64,000 nt of DNA from Nitrospirota bacterium (GTDB lineage Bacteria > Nitrospirota > Thermodesulfovibrionia > UBA6902), in assembly GCA_016215115.1 (NCBI GenBank), contig JACRLN010000015.1, forward strand, positions 22,773-86,772. Reading direction: 5' to 3'. Of this stretch, positions 25,175 to 33,725 are shown piece by piece. The notes below the pieces were generated by a model. That model searched no databases. It saw nothing but the letters and a program-made list of their open reading frames with translations, and was not told where the DNA came from. The position numbers and the translations under genes were made by a program. The stretch's first letter is position 1, and each line of letters begins with the position of its first letter.

Positions 25175-26764
25175 TCAGGCAGCAACCAGTGACCCTTTAG
25201 GGAGCGAACATGTAACGTGAAAATTATTGGTGAATTTTTTTATTTCTGCATTAAGAAAGAATATTGCGTTCTCAACAACTTTATTGACGTCGACTTTCTC
25301 GTCCAAGTTTCCTGTGTCAGCTCTGGCAAAGTTTTTTAAACTGTCAACAATGTTTTTTATCCTTTCCGTACCTTTGGTAATAGTGTTAAGCAGTCTTGGA
25401 ACAAGACTCTGAATTTCCGAAAATTTCATATCTCCGATAGGGAAATCACCGTTTTTTTTGTAATGCTCGTTAAGCACCTGAAAGATATCTTCCCAGATGT
25501 CATTGAACAGTTGAGCATTGGACATTATAAAGCTGTTGGGGTTGTTAATCTCATGGGCTACGCCTGAAACGAGGGTGCCGAGGGAAGTCATCTTGTTTGC
25601 ATGAATAAGTTTTGCCTGAATTATCTTCGCCTCTTCTTCTCGGGCCTGCTCCTCTGCCTGTTTTTTTATAATCTCACGCGACCTGACAACTTCTTCTGTC
25701 AAATGCTGAAAACGTTCTTCAAGGATATGGAGCTGGTCACCTTTCTGTATTTCCTGCTGCTGTAAGCCCAAAGTATGCTGAGAGAAATCAGCTACGCGGC
25801 GTGTTACGCGTTGAATGCGCTGCGTAATCCAGAATGTGACTGCCGCAAAAGCAGTTATAAACACAATAGCCGATATGGCGCGCTCCCTGCGCTCCTTCGT
25901 AATAAGCGTTCTGGTTAATGAATTCACCTCTGTCATTGATATGAACGAGGCGAATCTCACAACAAGTTCCGAGGAGCCGTAATCAAAAAACTCCTTGCCG
26001 GTCATAAGATAACCGTCCTTCAGAACATCAAGCGGTGTGCCTTCCGGAATTGCCGTAAGATTACTGCTCGTCAGCACGCGGGGATTTTCCCCCGGAGTCA
26101 ACAACGCCGCTACGCCTCTGTTTGTTGAACCGCCAATTGAAGCGTTCAGAAATTTCTCATCTATGGGGGTGGCAAGCATCAACGTGGCAAGCAGATTTTG
26201 ATGAGAATCCGCATACGGAGCGGATGTCACCAGAAAAGGGGCGCTGTTAAAAGTGATCAGGTAGCTCTGCCCGCTGCTTTTTTCAATGAGCAGGCCCGGC
26301 GGATGAAGCAAAGGCTGCGGCAGAGTCTCCTTATAGCTTTGATATGCCTCTCTGACATTTCCCCGTGAATCTATTAATAATGCGTAACCTGGGGAGGCAA
26401 GTGTGTGCAGCATTGAACGGCTGGGAAACCACGGCGGAGGGTGATCGTAATACGCAACCCCGGCTATATTTCCTTCATGCCATTTGCGGCTCTCAATATA
26501 ATCACTGAAGTTCTTTTGTATTATGGAAAGCCTTGCCAGGTGCTGATAGACCTTTACATACCGGTCAAATCGAAGCCGGTCTTCCATTGCCTGATGTCCG
26601 AGTCTTTCAGTTAATTGAGCTAAAAAAATATCCTTTATTCGGCGGCTCTGAACATAATCCAGTACAACCCATAACACAATCCCCGTAATAACGCTGATCG
26701 CTGTCAGCTTGAAGGTTAACGGAATCCGGTAATACCGATTACGACATTCTGTGCGAATATTCAT
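25175..26764 (-). CDS. Sensor histidine kinase, truncated before the ATPase domain
   Basis: A 529-residue N-terminal part of a membrane kinase. It has a transmembrane helix near 20-35, then a large periplasmic sensor domain (about 40-290) with SPGYALLIDSRGNVREAYQS. A second helix lies near 300, followed by a HAMP-like/coiled-coil region and HisKA (MTSLGTLVSGVAHEINNPNSF). After NAEIKKFTNNFHVTC the frame runs into unrelated sequence and stops. The ATPase N and G1 boxes are missing, and only a G2-box fragment survives at 24844-25080. As drawn it should not phosphorylate its NtrC-type partner unless the break is an assembly fault. Upstream lies a periplasmic binding protein, probably its ligand sensor. 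Confidence 0.8.
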   Translation of the reverse strand: MNIRTECRNRYYRIPLTFKLTAISVITGIVLWVVLDYVQSRRIKDIFLAQLTERLGHQAMEDRLRFDRYVKVYQHLARLSIIQKNFSDYIESRKWHEGNIAGVAYYDHPPPWFPSRSMLHTLASPGYALLIDSRGNVREAYQSYKETLPQPLLHPPGLLIEKSSGQSYLITFNSAPFLVTSAPYADSHQNLLATLMLATPIDEKFLNASIGGSTNRGVAALLTPGENPRVLTSSNLTAIPEGTPLDVLKDGYLMTGKEFFDYGSSELVVRFASFISMTEVNSLTRTLITKERRERAISAIVFITAFAAVTFWITQRIQRVTRRVADFSQHTLGLQQQEIQKGDQLHILEERFQHLTEEVVRSREIIKKQAEEQAREEEAKIIQAKLIHANKMTSLGTLVSGVAHEINNPNSFIMSNAQLFNDIWEDIFQVLNEHYKKNGDFPIGDMKFSEIQSLVPRLLNTITKGTERIKNIVDSLKNFARADTGNLDEKVDVNKVVENAIFFLNAEIKKFTNNFHVTCSLPKGSLVAA

Positions 26765-26837
26765 AGCGAACTCAATAAAATGTATTTAATAAACCACCTT
26801 ATCTTTCACCGTGCCTCAGCGCCTGCGGTTAATGGTA

Positions 26838-27869
26838 TTATCGGGATAAATGCGCATCTGGCTCCCCGGTTAATTCATTGCCTTTAAATTTCCAGCCGGC
26901 TTTTCGCAGACGTGAAGCGGGAATGATGTTGTGCGCTTTATCAAGGTTTTCAACATGCTGCAATAAATACTCAACCAATCCTTTGGCGCGCGGATTTTCA
27001 ACCCCCTTCCCTTCCCAAGTTGCAAGATTATAGACGCGATATAATGGATACCTCAGGGATATCAGATGTTCCGCTTCATACGGGCTGTAGCCGTTAATCC
27101 TGATGGCTTTAACTTTCCCTTTATCCTTATAACGAATGGTGTTCCATAAAACTTCATATCCTATGGCTCCAGGATTTAATGCAACCTGAGAAATCATATC
27201 GGGAATGGCCCCTACATCTTGAATGCCTGGGTCAAACATATCTTCGTTGTCAAGGAGCAGCCGCCAATGTCCCGGTCTTAATTTGCAGTGCAATCTTGTT
27301 ACAGGTTGAATCAGCAGGTTTGGACCCTTGCCGCCGTTGGAAGTAGTCAGCTCTGACCAGCGGCGGATTTCTCCTCTAAAAATCTGCCGAGCCTGTCCGA
27401 TTGAAATGTTATCAACAGGATTAGCAGGATGGACCAGAAGCGCCTTCGCATCAATTCCAAGCGTATGAAACCTCAGCCCGGGCAGCCTGTCTGTTTTGTC
27501 AGGCGGACAGCAAAATCCGCCGATATCCACTGTTTTATTAACCAGCGCGCCTGAAGTAATTCCACATGTGCCCTCATTAACGACAATCCTGAGTTTATGT
27601 TTTTTCCCGTATTCCTGAATAAGGGGCTGTAGGGCGTCATACAGATGCTGATCAAGGGAAAGCACAAGGTCTGCATCACCTTCCGATTTCTCATATTTAA
27701 TAGGTTGTCTTATCCAAACCTCCGGCATCGATTGTGTTTGCAAAGGATCAGTAAAAGACGGCCCTTTTGCATTATCTTGTGTGTTGTGTCCGGTAAATCC
27801 TCCTGTTAAAAATAATACCAGCACGGCAAGAAAGTATATGGGAAACATTCGACGCCTTGATATTTTCAT
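26838..27869 (-). CDS. Periplasmic PBP-fold substrate-binding protein (PstS-like)
   Basis: A 343-residue protein starting at ATG 27869, with AGAGGAA upstream; longer in-frame starts lack such a site. An N-terminal signal or anchor helix (MFPIYFLAVLVLFLTGGFTG) is followed by a type II periplasmic-binding fold. It has the PstS-like phrases VNEGTCGITSGALVNKTVDIGGFCCPP, NISIGQARQIFRGEIRRWSEL and NPGAIGYEVLW. No ABC permease or ATPase is adjacent. It is instead followed by a sensor kinase and an NtrC-type regulator, so it likely feeds ligand information to the kinase (a three-component system). The ligand is unknown; an oxyanion is the family norm. Confidence 0.83.
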   Translation of the reverse strand: MKISRRRMFPIYFLAVLVLFLTGGFTGHNTQDNAKGPSFTDPLQTQSMPEVWIRQPIKYEKSEGDADLVLSLDQHLYDALQPLIQEYGKKHKLRIVVNEGTCGITSGALVNKTVDIGGFCCPPDKTDRLPGLRFHTLGIDAKALLVHPANPVDNISIGQARQIFRGEIRRWSELTTSNGGKGPNLLIQPVTRLHCKLRPGHWRLLLDNEDMFDPGIQDVGAIPDMISQVALNPGAIGYEVLWNTIRYKDKGKVKAIRINGYSPYEAEHLISLRYPLYRVYNLATWEGKGVENPRAKGLVEYLLQHVENLDKAHNIIPASRLRKAGWKFKGNELTGEPDAHLSR

Positions 27870-28152
27870 ATTATTTCCTCTTTCCCCGTTCATAGGTTTT
27901 AGATGTAAAAACAATTACCTCGTTTTTTGACAATAAATAAGGTGGAATATTTATTTGTTTTTAGTATAACAAAACAACAAATAAGTATAGTGATTTTTAT
28001 TCTATATGAAGATGAGTAGACTTACAAAGAAGCTGCATGATAGAACGTAGAACTTATAATCTTAATCAGTAATTAGTAACTTTTGACAAGCCCGAAGAAG
28101 TATTGCTTGGTGATAGGAATATCTTGATATAAAGAAGATCAAAACCCGTGAG

Positions 28153-30297
28153 CTATAATGCCGACTCGCTTGCAGCCGATTTCAGCGCCTTATGGTAAAA
28201 CTTGTTCACATACTCTTTTACCATTCTGCGTGCACTGAATCCGGCCCCTGTATTCTTTATTGCCTCTTTCATGACTTTCACCCATTGGTGAGGGATACCG
28301 TCATCTTCAATCTTGTAGTACAGCGGTATTATCTCTGATTCAAGGAGAGTATAAATTGCTTCGGCATCCCGGTCATCACCAAACCCGGGGAATCCCCATC
28401 CGTTCCGTCCGTTAAAACCCTCTATCCACCAGCCATCCAGAATGCTCAGGTGCGGGACCCCGTTGAGGGTCGCTTTCATTCCACTGGTTCCACATGCCTC
28501 CATCGGAGGCACAGGATTGTTGAGCCAGAGGTCTACTCCGTGCACCATGTATTGTGCAAGTTGTTCATCATAGTCTTCGACAAAGGCTATCCTTCCGGCA
28601 AAATCGGGGTTTTCAGTAAAATTAAATATACGCTGGAGTATTCTTTTGCCCTCATCATCTGCAGGGTGGGCCTTGCCGGCAAAGATGATCTGGAGAGGTC
28701 TCCAGCGACTATTGAGAAATTTCTTCAGACGATCAAGATCATGGAATATCAGGTCTGCCCTCTTGTAGGTCGCAAAGCGGCGGGCAAAACCCATAGTGAA
28801 AGCCATCGGGTCCAGTAATGTTCCACCGGCTATAATATTGAGTGGACTGTTCCTTTCTTCCACCCATCTTTTCCGTGCCTGTTCCCGTATAAAATTAATC
28901 AGTTTAATTTTTACCCATATGTATGCCTGCCACAATTCTTCATCAGGAATGTCATCAACCGTCTTCCAGATATCCGGATTGTCGTGATCTTTCAGCCAGC
29001 TTTCACCAAGGTATTTATTGAAAAGAAGTTCCATCTTCGGTTCTATCCATGTAGGAACATGAATGCCATTGGTTATGGAGTCAATGGGAATATCTTCTTC
29101 TTTTCGATCAGGCCAGAGGGACCGCCACATTTTCCGGGCTACTTCGCCGTGCCTTTTGCTCACACCATTATTATAAGCCGACATCCTGAGCGCAAAGGCC
29201 GTCATGTTAAATCCTGCTGCAGGCTGCTCCGGATGTATTCCCAATTGGAGAAAGACGTCACGGTCCAATCCCAGTTTTGGATAGTAGTGGCTGAAATACT
29301 TGTCCATGAGATGGAAGGGAAAAACATCATGCCCGGCCGGCACCGGGGTATGGGTCGTAAAAACAGTGGTATCACGCACCTGCCGTGCTGCGTCGTCAAA
29401 ACCCATGCCGTCCTCTATACGCTCCCTGATCCGTTCCAGTATGGCGAATGCCGGGTGCCCCTCATTGAGATGTAATACAGAATGCCTTATGCCGAGGGTG
29501 TCTAAAACCTCGCGGCCTCCTATGCCGAGCACGATTTCCTGACGCAGCCGCTGTTCCATATCGCCTATATAGAGATGAGCGGATATTAACCGGTTCCACG
29601 GGTCGTTCAACTCTATATCCGTATCCATTAAATAAAGAGGTACCTTGCCGACAGAGACCTTCCATACCGCTACAAATATCGGGGGATCAATAAACGGCAC
29701 CTTGACCACAAGTTGTTGACCTTTATCATTGAGAACCCTTTCGATTGGCGCTGCATCTCTGTCAAGAATCTCATCTACGTGTTCCTGCCAGCCATCCACA
29801 CGGATCTTCTGACGGAGATACCCTTCAGGGTACATGAAACCCATTGCTACCAGCGGTATCCCCAGGTCGCTGCATTCTTTGAGGTGATCACCCGCCAAAA
29901 AACCCAGTCCTCCGGCGTAGAAGGGGAGAGAACGATGCAATCCGTATTCAGCTGAAAAATAGGCTATGGGTGAACATCCTGTATCTAAAATATTTTCTGC
30001 AAACCAGCATGGTTTCCCTCCCATTTCATTATGAAATCTCTCAAGTACCGCGTCATAATGCTCCAGGTAGTCGGGATTACCCGCTGCTGATTCGAGGATT
30101 TCCCTGGGAATTTCTCTTAACATCTTTACCGGGTTATGAACGCTTTCCTTCCACGCCGGACGATCCAGCATTTTAAAGAGCATCCTTGCTGCAGGATGCC
30201 AGCTCCACCAGAGGTTATATGCCAGTTCCCCAAGACCTGCTATTCTATCAGGGACATGAGGAAATCTGTCTCGTAATAGACCTGCATCTTGTAACAT
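28153..30297 (-). CDS. glgP: Alpha-glucan phosphorylase (glycogen phosphorylase family)
   Basis: A 714-residue cytosolic enzyme that releases glucose-1-phosphate from alpha-1,4-glucan. It has the N-terminal DUF3417 helix region (LGELAYNLWWSWHPAARMLF), YFSAEYGLHRSLPFYAGGLG, and the pyridoxal phosphate site MEACGTSGMKATLNGVPHLS (Lys near residue 620). The length matches the shorter bacterial branch that lacks the C-terminal extension of the 850-residue type. AAGGAG precedes the ATG. Neighbours are not glycogen genes, but galT at 11.1 kb could act in the same sugar-phosphate pool. Confidence 0.95.
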   Translation of the reverse strand: MLQDAGLLRDRFPHVPDRIAGLGELAYNLWWSWHPAARMLFKMLDRPAWKESVHNPVKMLREIPREILESAAGNPDYLEHYDAVLERFHNEMGGKPCWFAENILDTGCSPIAYFSAEYGLHRSLPFYAGGLGFLAGDHLKECSDLGIPLVAMGFMYPEGYLRQKIRVDGWQEHVDEILDRDAAPIERVLNDKGQQLVVKVPFIDPPIFVAVWKVSVGKVPLYLMDTDIELNDPWNRLISAHLYIGDMEQRLRQEIVLGIGGREVLDTLGIRHSVLHLNEGHPAFAILERIRERIEDGMGFDDAARQVRDTTVFTTHTPVPAGHDVFPFHLMDKYFSHYYPKLGLDRDVFLQLGIHPEQPAAGFNMTAFALRMSAYNNGVSKRHGEVARKMWRSLWPDRKEEDIPIDSITNGIHVPTWIEPKMELLFNKYLGESWLKDHDNPDIWKTVDDIPDEELWQAYIWVKIKLINFIREQARKRWVEERNSPLNIIAGGTLLDPMAFTMGFARRFATYKRADLIFHDLDRLKKFLNSRWRPLQIIFAGKAHPADDEGKRILQRIFNFTENPDFAGRIAFVEDYDEQLAQYMVHGVDLWLNNPVPPMEACGTSGMKATLNGVPHLSILDGWWIEGFNGRNGWGFPGFGDDRDAEAIYTLLESEIIPLYYKIEDDGIPHQWVKVMKEAIKNTGAGFSARRMVKEYVNKFYHKALKSAASESAL

Positions 30298-30405
30298 GAT
30301 TTTGTATCTCCTTAAAGAGAATATTACCGCGTTTTTCCCTTGCCTTCAACTTTTTTATGGTACATATTTTTTACAACCTCTTGACAATCAATTCCAATTA
30401 TGGTA

Positions 30406-30430
30406 AAACAAGACTAATTTAGTCCTGTTT
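30406..30430. promoter_or_regulatory. 25-bp palindrome, likely Rrf2-type operator
   Basis: AAACAAGACTAA and TTAGTCCTGTTT form a near-perfect dyad (one mismatch) upstream of the Rrf2 gene. A TTGACA hexamer lies at 30381-30386, so the palindrome would overlap the -10 region and downstream, as in autoregulated Rrf2 genes. A GTCCTGTTT half-site recurs at about 30973 before ccoN. Confidence 0.55.
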
Positions 30431-30540
30431 CAAATGGATATATTATTAACTATGCCAGTTATGGATAAGACAGTTACAGTTTCTTATTATTCGAGAAAAT
30501 TCGTGATAATTCGTGGCTAATATTTTTTTCAGGATAAACC

Positions 30541-30942
30541 ATGTATGTAACAAGAAAAGCAGATTATGCCATTCGATGCGTTCTTTATCTGTCGAGACAT
30601 GTTGAGCGGGTGGCAAGTGTTGAAGAGATTTCAGGGGAAATGTCTGTCCCGAGAACCTTTCTCGCTAAAATCCTCCAGCGTCTCTTGAAGACAGGTATTG
30701 TGAAGTCTATCCGCGGAGTGAAAGGAGGGTTTCAACTTGCGAAGAAACCTCAGGACATTAACCTTCTTGAGGTGATAGAGACTATCCAGGGATCCTCTGC
30801 GGCAAATATATGTGCGATTGATAAAAGGTTGTGCAAACTCAGCAACACCTGCAGTGTTCACCCTGTTTGGGTGGAAATAAGAGGAATGGTAGAGAAAAGA
30901 CTGAGAGAAGAAAATTTCGAAACATTGTTAAAGAAGAAATAA
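30541..30942 (+). CDS. Rrf2-family regulator with three cluster cysteines
   Basis: A 133-residue winged-helix protein: MYVTRKADYAIRCVLYLSRH, MSVPRTFLAKILQRLLKTGIVKSIRGVKGGF. Cys91, Cys98 and Cys104 are placed like the iron-sulfur ligands of IscR and NsrR. It probably binds a [2Fe-2S] or [4Fe-4S] cluster and senses oxygen, NO or cluster status. AGGATAA precedes the ATG. A palindrome upstream suggests self-repression. It is 143 bases upstream of ccoN on the same strand, so it most likely controls the cbb3 operon. NO reductase is 20 kb away, making NO another possible signal. Confidence 0.92.
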   Translation: MYVTRKADYAIRCVLYLSRHVERVASVEEISGEMSVPRTFLAKILQRLLKTGIVKSIRGVKGGFQLAKKPQDINLLEVIETIQGSSAANICAIDKRLCKLSNTCSVHPVWVEIRGMVEKRLREENFETLLKKK

Positions 30943-31085
30943 TATTTTTTAAGGTAAATCAGTATATTGTTTGTCCTGTTTCATCATATAAGACAATATT
31001 GGCGGTTATTGTCATTTAAAAGAATTGCAATTTGATATAGATGTGATATAAATGAGAAAAGGAGTTTATTAAGAAGGAGGCTTTT

Positions 31086-32483
31086 ATGAGCGATTATCAA
31101 TACGATAATGAGACAGTGAAAGGTTTTATTATTTCCTCCATCTTCTGGGGAGTGGTGGGTATCCTTGTAGGTCTCTGGATATCCATACAGATGTGGGCGC
31201 CCTCGTGGAATATCCCGCCTTATTTTACTTTTGGAAGATTGAGGGTAGTACACACAAACGGTCTTGCGTTTGGACTTGGGATAGGAGCGATCTTCGGCAT
31301 TTGCTACTACATTACGATGAGACTTACGAAGAGGCCGCTTTTATTCCCCAAACTCGCAAGGTTTCATCTGTATCTTTTTAATGCAGCGATAGCCCTTGCT
31401 GCATTAAGTTTATTTGCGGGGATGAACCAGTCCCTTGAATATGCGGAGCTGGAATGGCCTCTGGATGTCGGCGTTGTCATCCTATGGGTTATCTTTGCGG
31501 TTAACATCTTCGGTACGATAATAAAGAGGAAAGAGGAGCAGATGTATATATCCCTCTGGTTTATCATCGCAACGGTTATTACAGTTGCTGTGCTGTATAT
31601 CGTTAATAATCTGTCTATCCCTGCTGGGCTGTTCAAGTCATACCATCTCTTTGCCGGCGTAAACAGCGCTAACGTTGAATGGTGGTACGGGCATAATGCG
31701 GTCGGTTTTATATTTACAACGCCGATACTCGCAATGTTCTACTACTTCCTGCCGAAGTCAACAGGGATCCCGATATACAGCCACAGGCTTTCCATTATTG
31801 CATTCTGGTCGCTGGTGTTTGCATATCTGTGGACAGGAGCGCACCATCTGATTTATACACCCCTTCCCGACTGGATACAGACCCTCGCCATAGTATTTAC
31901 AATTTTTCTGATTGCGCCTTCATGGGGCTCTGTTGTGAATGGTTTTTATACTGTAGGAACCGATTGGTCCAAGATGCAAACAAATTACCTTACAAAGTTT
32001 TTTATTCTCGGGATAACCTTTTACGGTCTGCAAACAATACAGGGACCTACTCAGGGCTTAAGGGTTGTAAGCCAGTTAATCCATTACACCGACTGGGTGC
32101 CGGGACATGTACATATGGGCACCATGGGCTGGGTAACCATGACAGTGGCAGCCTCCATCTATTACATCATTCCCAGGATATATGACACGGAGATATACAG
32201 CGAGAAGATCGCTAACACACACTTCTATCTCGTTTTGATAGGACAGCTTATATTTTCTATTACTATGTGGATTACAGGTATTCAGCAGGGCGCTCTGTGG
32301 AAGGCAGTAAATCCTGACGGCAGCCTCAAATATACGTTCATGGAAACTCTTGTGAGGAATTACCCGTTCTGGAAGATGAGGACTGTAGGCGGCGTGATAT
32401 TTACTATCGGTATGCTATTTTTTATTTATAACATTTTTATGACCATACGCAAGGGTAAGTCCCTTGCGGCGGCAAAGGCATAA
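31086..32483 (+). CDS. ccoN: cbb3-type cytochrome c oxidase subunit I
   Basis: A 465-residue inner-membrane haem-copper oxidase core with about 12 helices. The copper B and haem ligands are visible: VVHTNGLAFGLGIG (low-spin haem His), EWWYGHNAVGFIFTTP (CuB His), WTGAHHLIYTPLPDW (two CuB His) and HYTDWVPGHVHMGTMGW (haem b3 and b ligands). It is a high-affinity, microaerobic terminal oxidase. AAGGAGG precedes the ATG. It begins the operon ccoN-ccoO-ccoP, with assembly genes ccoGHIS downstream. Confidence 0.97.
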   Translation: MSDYQYDNETVKGFIISSIFWGVVGILVGLWISIQMWAPSWNIPPYFTFGRLRVVHTNGLAFGLGIGAIFGICYYITMRLTKRPLLFPKLARFHLYLFNAAIALAALSLFAGMNQSLEYAELEWPLDVGVVILWVIFAVNIFGTIIKRKEEQMYISLWFIIATVITVAVLYIVNNLSIPAGLFKSYHLFAGVNSANVEWWYGHNAVGFIFTTPILAMFYYFLPKSTGIPIYSHRLSIIAFWSLVFAYLWTGAHHLIYTPLPDWIQTLAIVFTIFLIAPSWGSVVNGFYTVGTDWSKMQTNYLTKFFILGITFYGLQTIQGPTQGLRVVSQLIHYTDWVPGHVHMGTMGWVTMTVAASIYYIIPRIYDTEIYSEKIANTHFYLVLIGQLIFSITMWITGIQQGALWKAVNPDGSLKYTFMETLVRNYPFWKMRTVGGVIFTIGMLFFIYNIFMTIRKGKSLAAAKA

Positions 32484-32496
32484 GGGAGGTGAGAGA

Positions 32497-33432
32497 ATGA
32501 CAGGTGAAATATACAGAAAACCGGTAATGTTTGCGATAGTCGCCACTGTCGTTATCCTTATTGGTACGGCAATAACCATGTTTATTCCCATGCTGACGCC
32601 CCAGATGCATCCAAGGCTTGAAAATCTGAAACCTTTTACGGCCCTTCAGCTTGCGGGAAGGGATATATATCAGAGAGAGGGCTGCAATAACTGCCATACC
32701 CAGACCGTCAGGCCCCTCAAGACCGAAGTAATGCGATACGGTGAATATTCAAAAGCAGGTGAATTCGCCTATGACCATCCGTTTTTATGGGGTTCAAAGA
32801 GGACGGGGCCCGACCTTGCAAGGGTCGGCGGGAAATATCCCGACGCATGGCACTACAGGCATTTTGAAAACCCGCAGGCCTTCTTTGCAGAATCCAACAT
32901 GCCTGTTTACGAATGGCTTAAGGACAACAAACTTGATCCGGCAAAAATTGAAGCGCATATGAAGGCGCTCGGATTCCCATACATACCTGAAGATATTGAA
33001 TTGCTGAAAGACAAGACCGAGCTTGATGCGCTCGTTTCATACGTTCAGGTTATAGGCGCCTCGGTTACAAAAAAAGCTGTACCGATGGCAACGCCGGCAG
33101 TTACGGAGAAAGAGCACATTTCAAATCCGTTTGCCGGTGATCCGAAAGCAATCGCAGCAGGGAAAAATATCTTTGCTAAAAATTGCGCTGTTTGTCACGG
33201 GGAAAATGCACAAGGCGACATCGGTCCGAACCTTACGGATAAAGCATTTTTATATGCAGAAGGAGATGTGCCGGATGACGATTATTTTGAGATTATCAAC
33301 AACGGAACGACCCCCGGCATGATTGAAGAGGGGCGTACGGCAAAAGGCGGTATGATCCCGTTCAAAGACACTTTAAGCAAAGACGAAATATGGTCGGTAG
33401 TCGCTTATATAAGGTCAATACAGGGGAAATAG
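32497..33432 (+). CDS. ccoO: CcoO cytochrome c subunit fused to a CcoP-type haem domain
   Basis: A 311-residue membrane-anchored di-haem protein. After one N-terminal helix come the CcoO-type haem site REGCNNCHTQTVRPLKTEVMR and SKRTGPDLARVGGKYPD. An unusual second cytochrome c domain starts near residue 205, with NCAVCHGENAQGDIGPNL and the methionine in GGMIPF; it resembles the haem domain normally found on CcoP. A strong GGGAGGTGA site precedes ATG 32497, so an upstream in-frame ATG is not used. The next gene encodes only the CcoP membrane anchor, so the usual O and P modules have been re-split. Confidence 0.93.
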   Translation: MTGEIYRKPVMFAIVATVVILIGTAITMFIPMLTPQMHPRLENLKPFTALQLAGRDIYQREGCNNCHTQTVRPLKTEVMRYGEYSKAGEFAYDHPFLWGSKRTGPDLARVGGKYPDAWHYRHFENPQAFFAESNMPVYEWLKDNKLDPAKIEAHMKALGFPYIPEDIELLKDKTELDALVSYVQVIGASVTKKAVPMATPAVTEKEHISNPFAGDPKAIAAGKNIFAKNCAVCHGENAQGDIGPNLTDKAFLYAEGDVPDDDYFEIINNGTTPGMIEEGRTAKGGMIPFKDTLSKDEIWSVVAYIRSIQGK

Positions 33433-33436
33433 AAAT

Positions 33437-33464
33437 GCAGGGGCGTTGCATGCAACGCCCCTAC
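33437..33464. repeat. GCAGGGGC palindrome between ccoO and the ccoP anchor
   Basis: Perfect 11-base arms GGGGCGTTGCA and TGCAACGCCCC at 33440-33461, with flanking GCA/TAC. It belongs to the GTAGGGGC...GCCCCTAC family and lies five bases after the ccoO stop. Confidence 0.85.
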
Positions 33465-33490
33465 GGAAAATTGACAATTCAGGAGGAATT

Positions 33491-33697
33491 ATGGGTGAAG
33501 AAATTGACAACATAGAAAACTTTGAAGCAAAAGAGACATCTAAAAAAATCCCGATTGGATGGCAGTTGCTTTTCTGGGGATTGATTTTGTGGGGCATCTA
33601 TTATTTTGTCTCTTATACCCCTGCGATTAGCGGATGGTCACAGGGAAAAGCGTATGAGGAGTCGATAGGTAGGGGCGAGGCGGTGCCTCGCCCTTGA
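33491..33697 (+). CDS. ccoP: CcoP-type membrane anchor peptide without haem domain
   Basis: A 68-residue protein with one helix in a CcoP N-terminal (FixP_N-like) context: IPIGWQLLFWGLILWGIYYF, then SYTPAISGWSQGKAYEE. GGAGGAATT precedes ATG 33491. It has no CxxCH. The last residues (GRGEAVPRP) and the stop codon come from a GTAGGGGC-type palindrome that has inserted at the 3' end, so a longer protein may have been truncated here. The haem domain expected on CcoP is fused to CcoO upstream. Confidence 0.8.
   Translation: MGEEIDNIENFEAKETSKKIPIGWQLLFWGLILWGIYYFVSYTPAISGWSQGKAYEESIGRGEAVPRP
33669..33694. repeat. Palindrome forming the end of the ccoP-anchor frame
   Basis: GTAGGGGCGAGGCGG then TGCCTCGCCCTT, a slightly decayed member of the GTAGGGGC family. 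It supplies the last codons of the anchor gene and the TGA stop. Confidence 0.75.
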
Positions 33698-33725
33698 GGA
33701 TTAAATTTAACAGGAGGTAATAAAA

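Noticed and set aside
25130..25180. Second possible selenocysteine codon where the kinase frame ends in TGA
   Set aside because: The residues after the TGA are followed by further stops and do not continue the kinase; homology resumes only in another frame 94 bases later. It is a disruption, not recoding.
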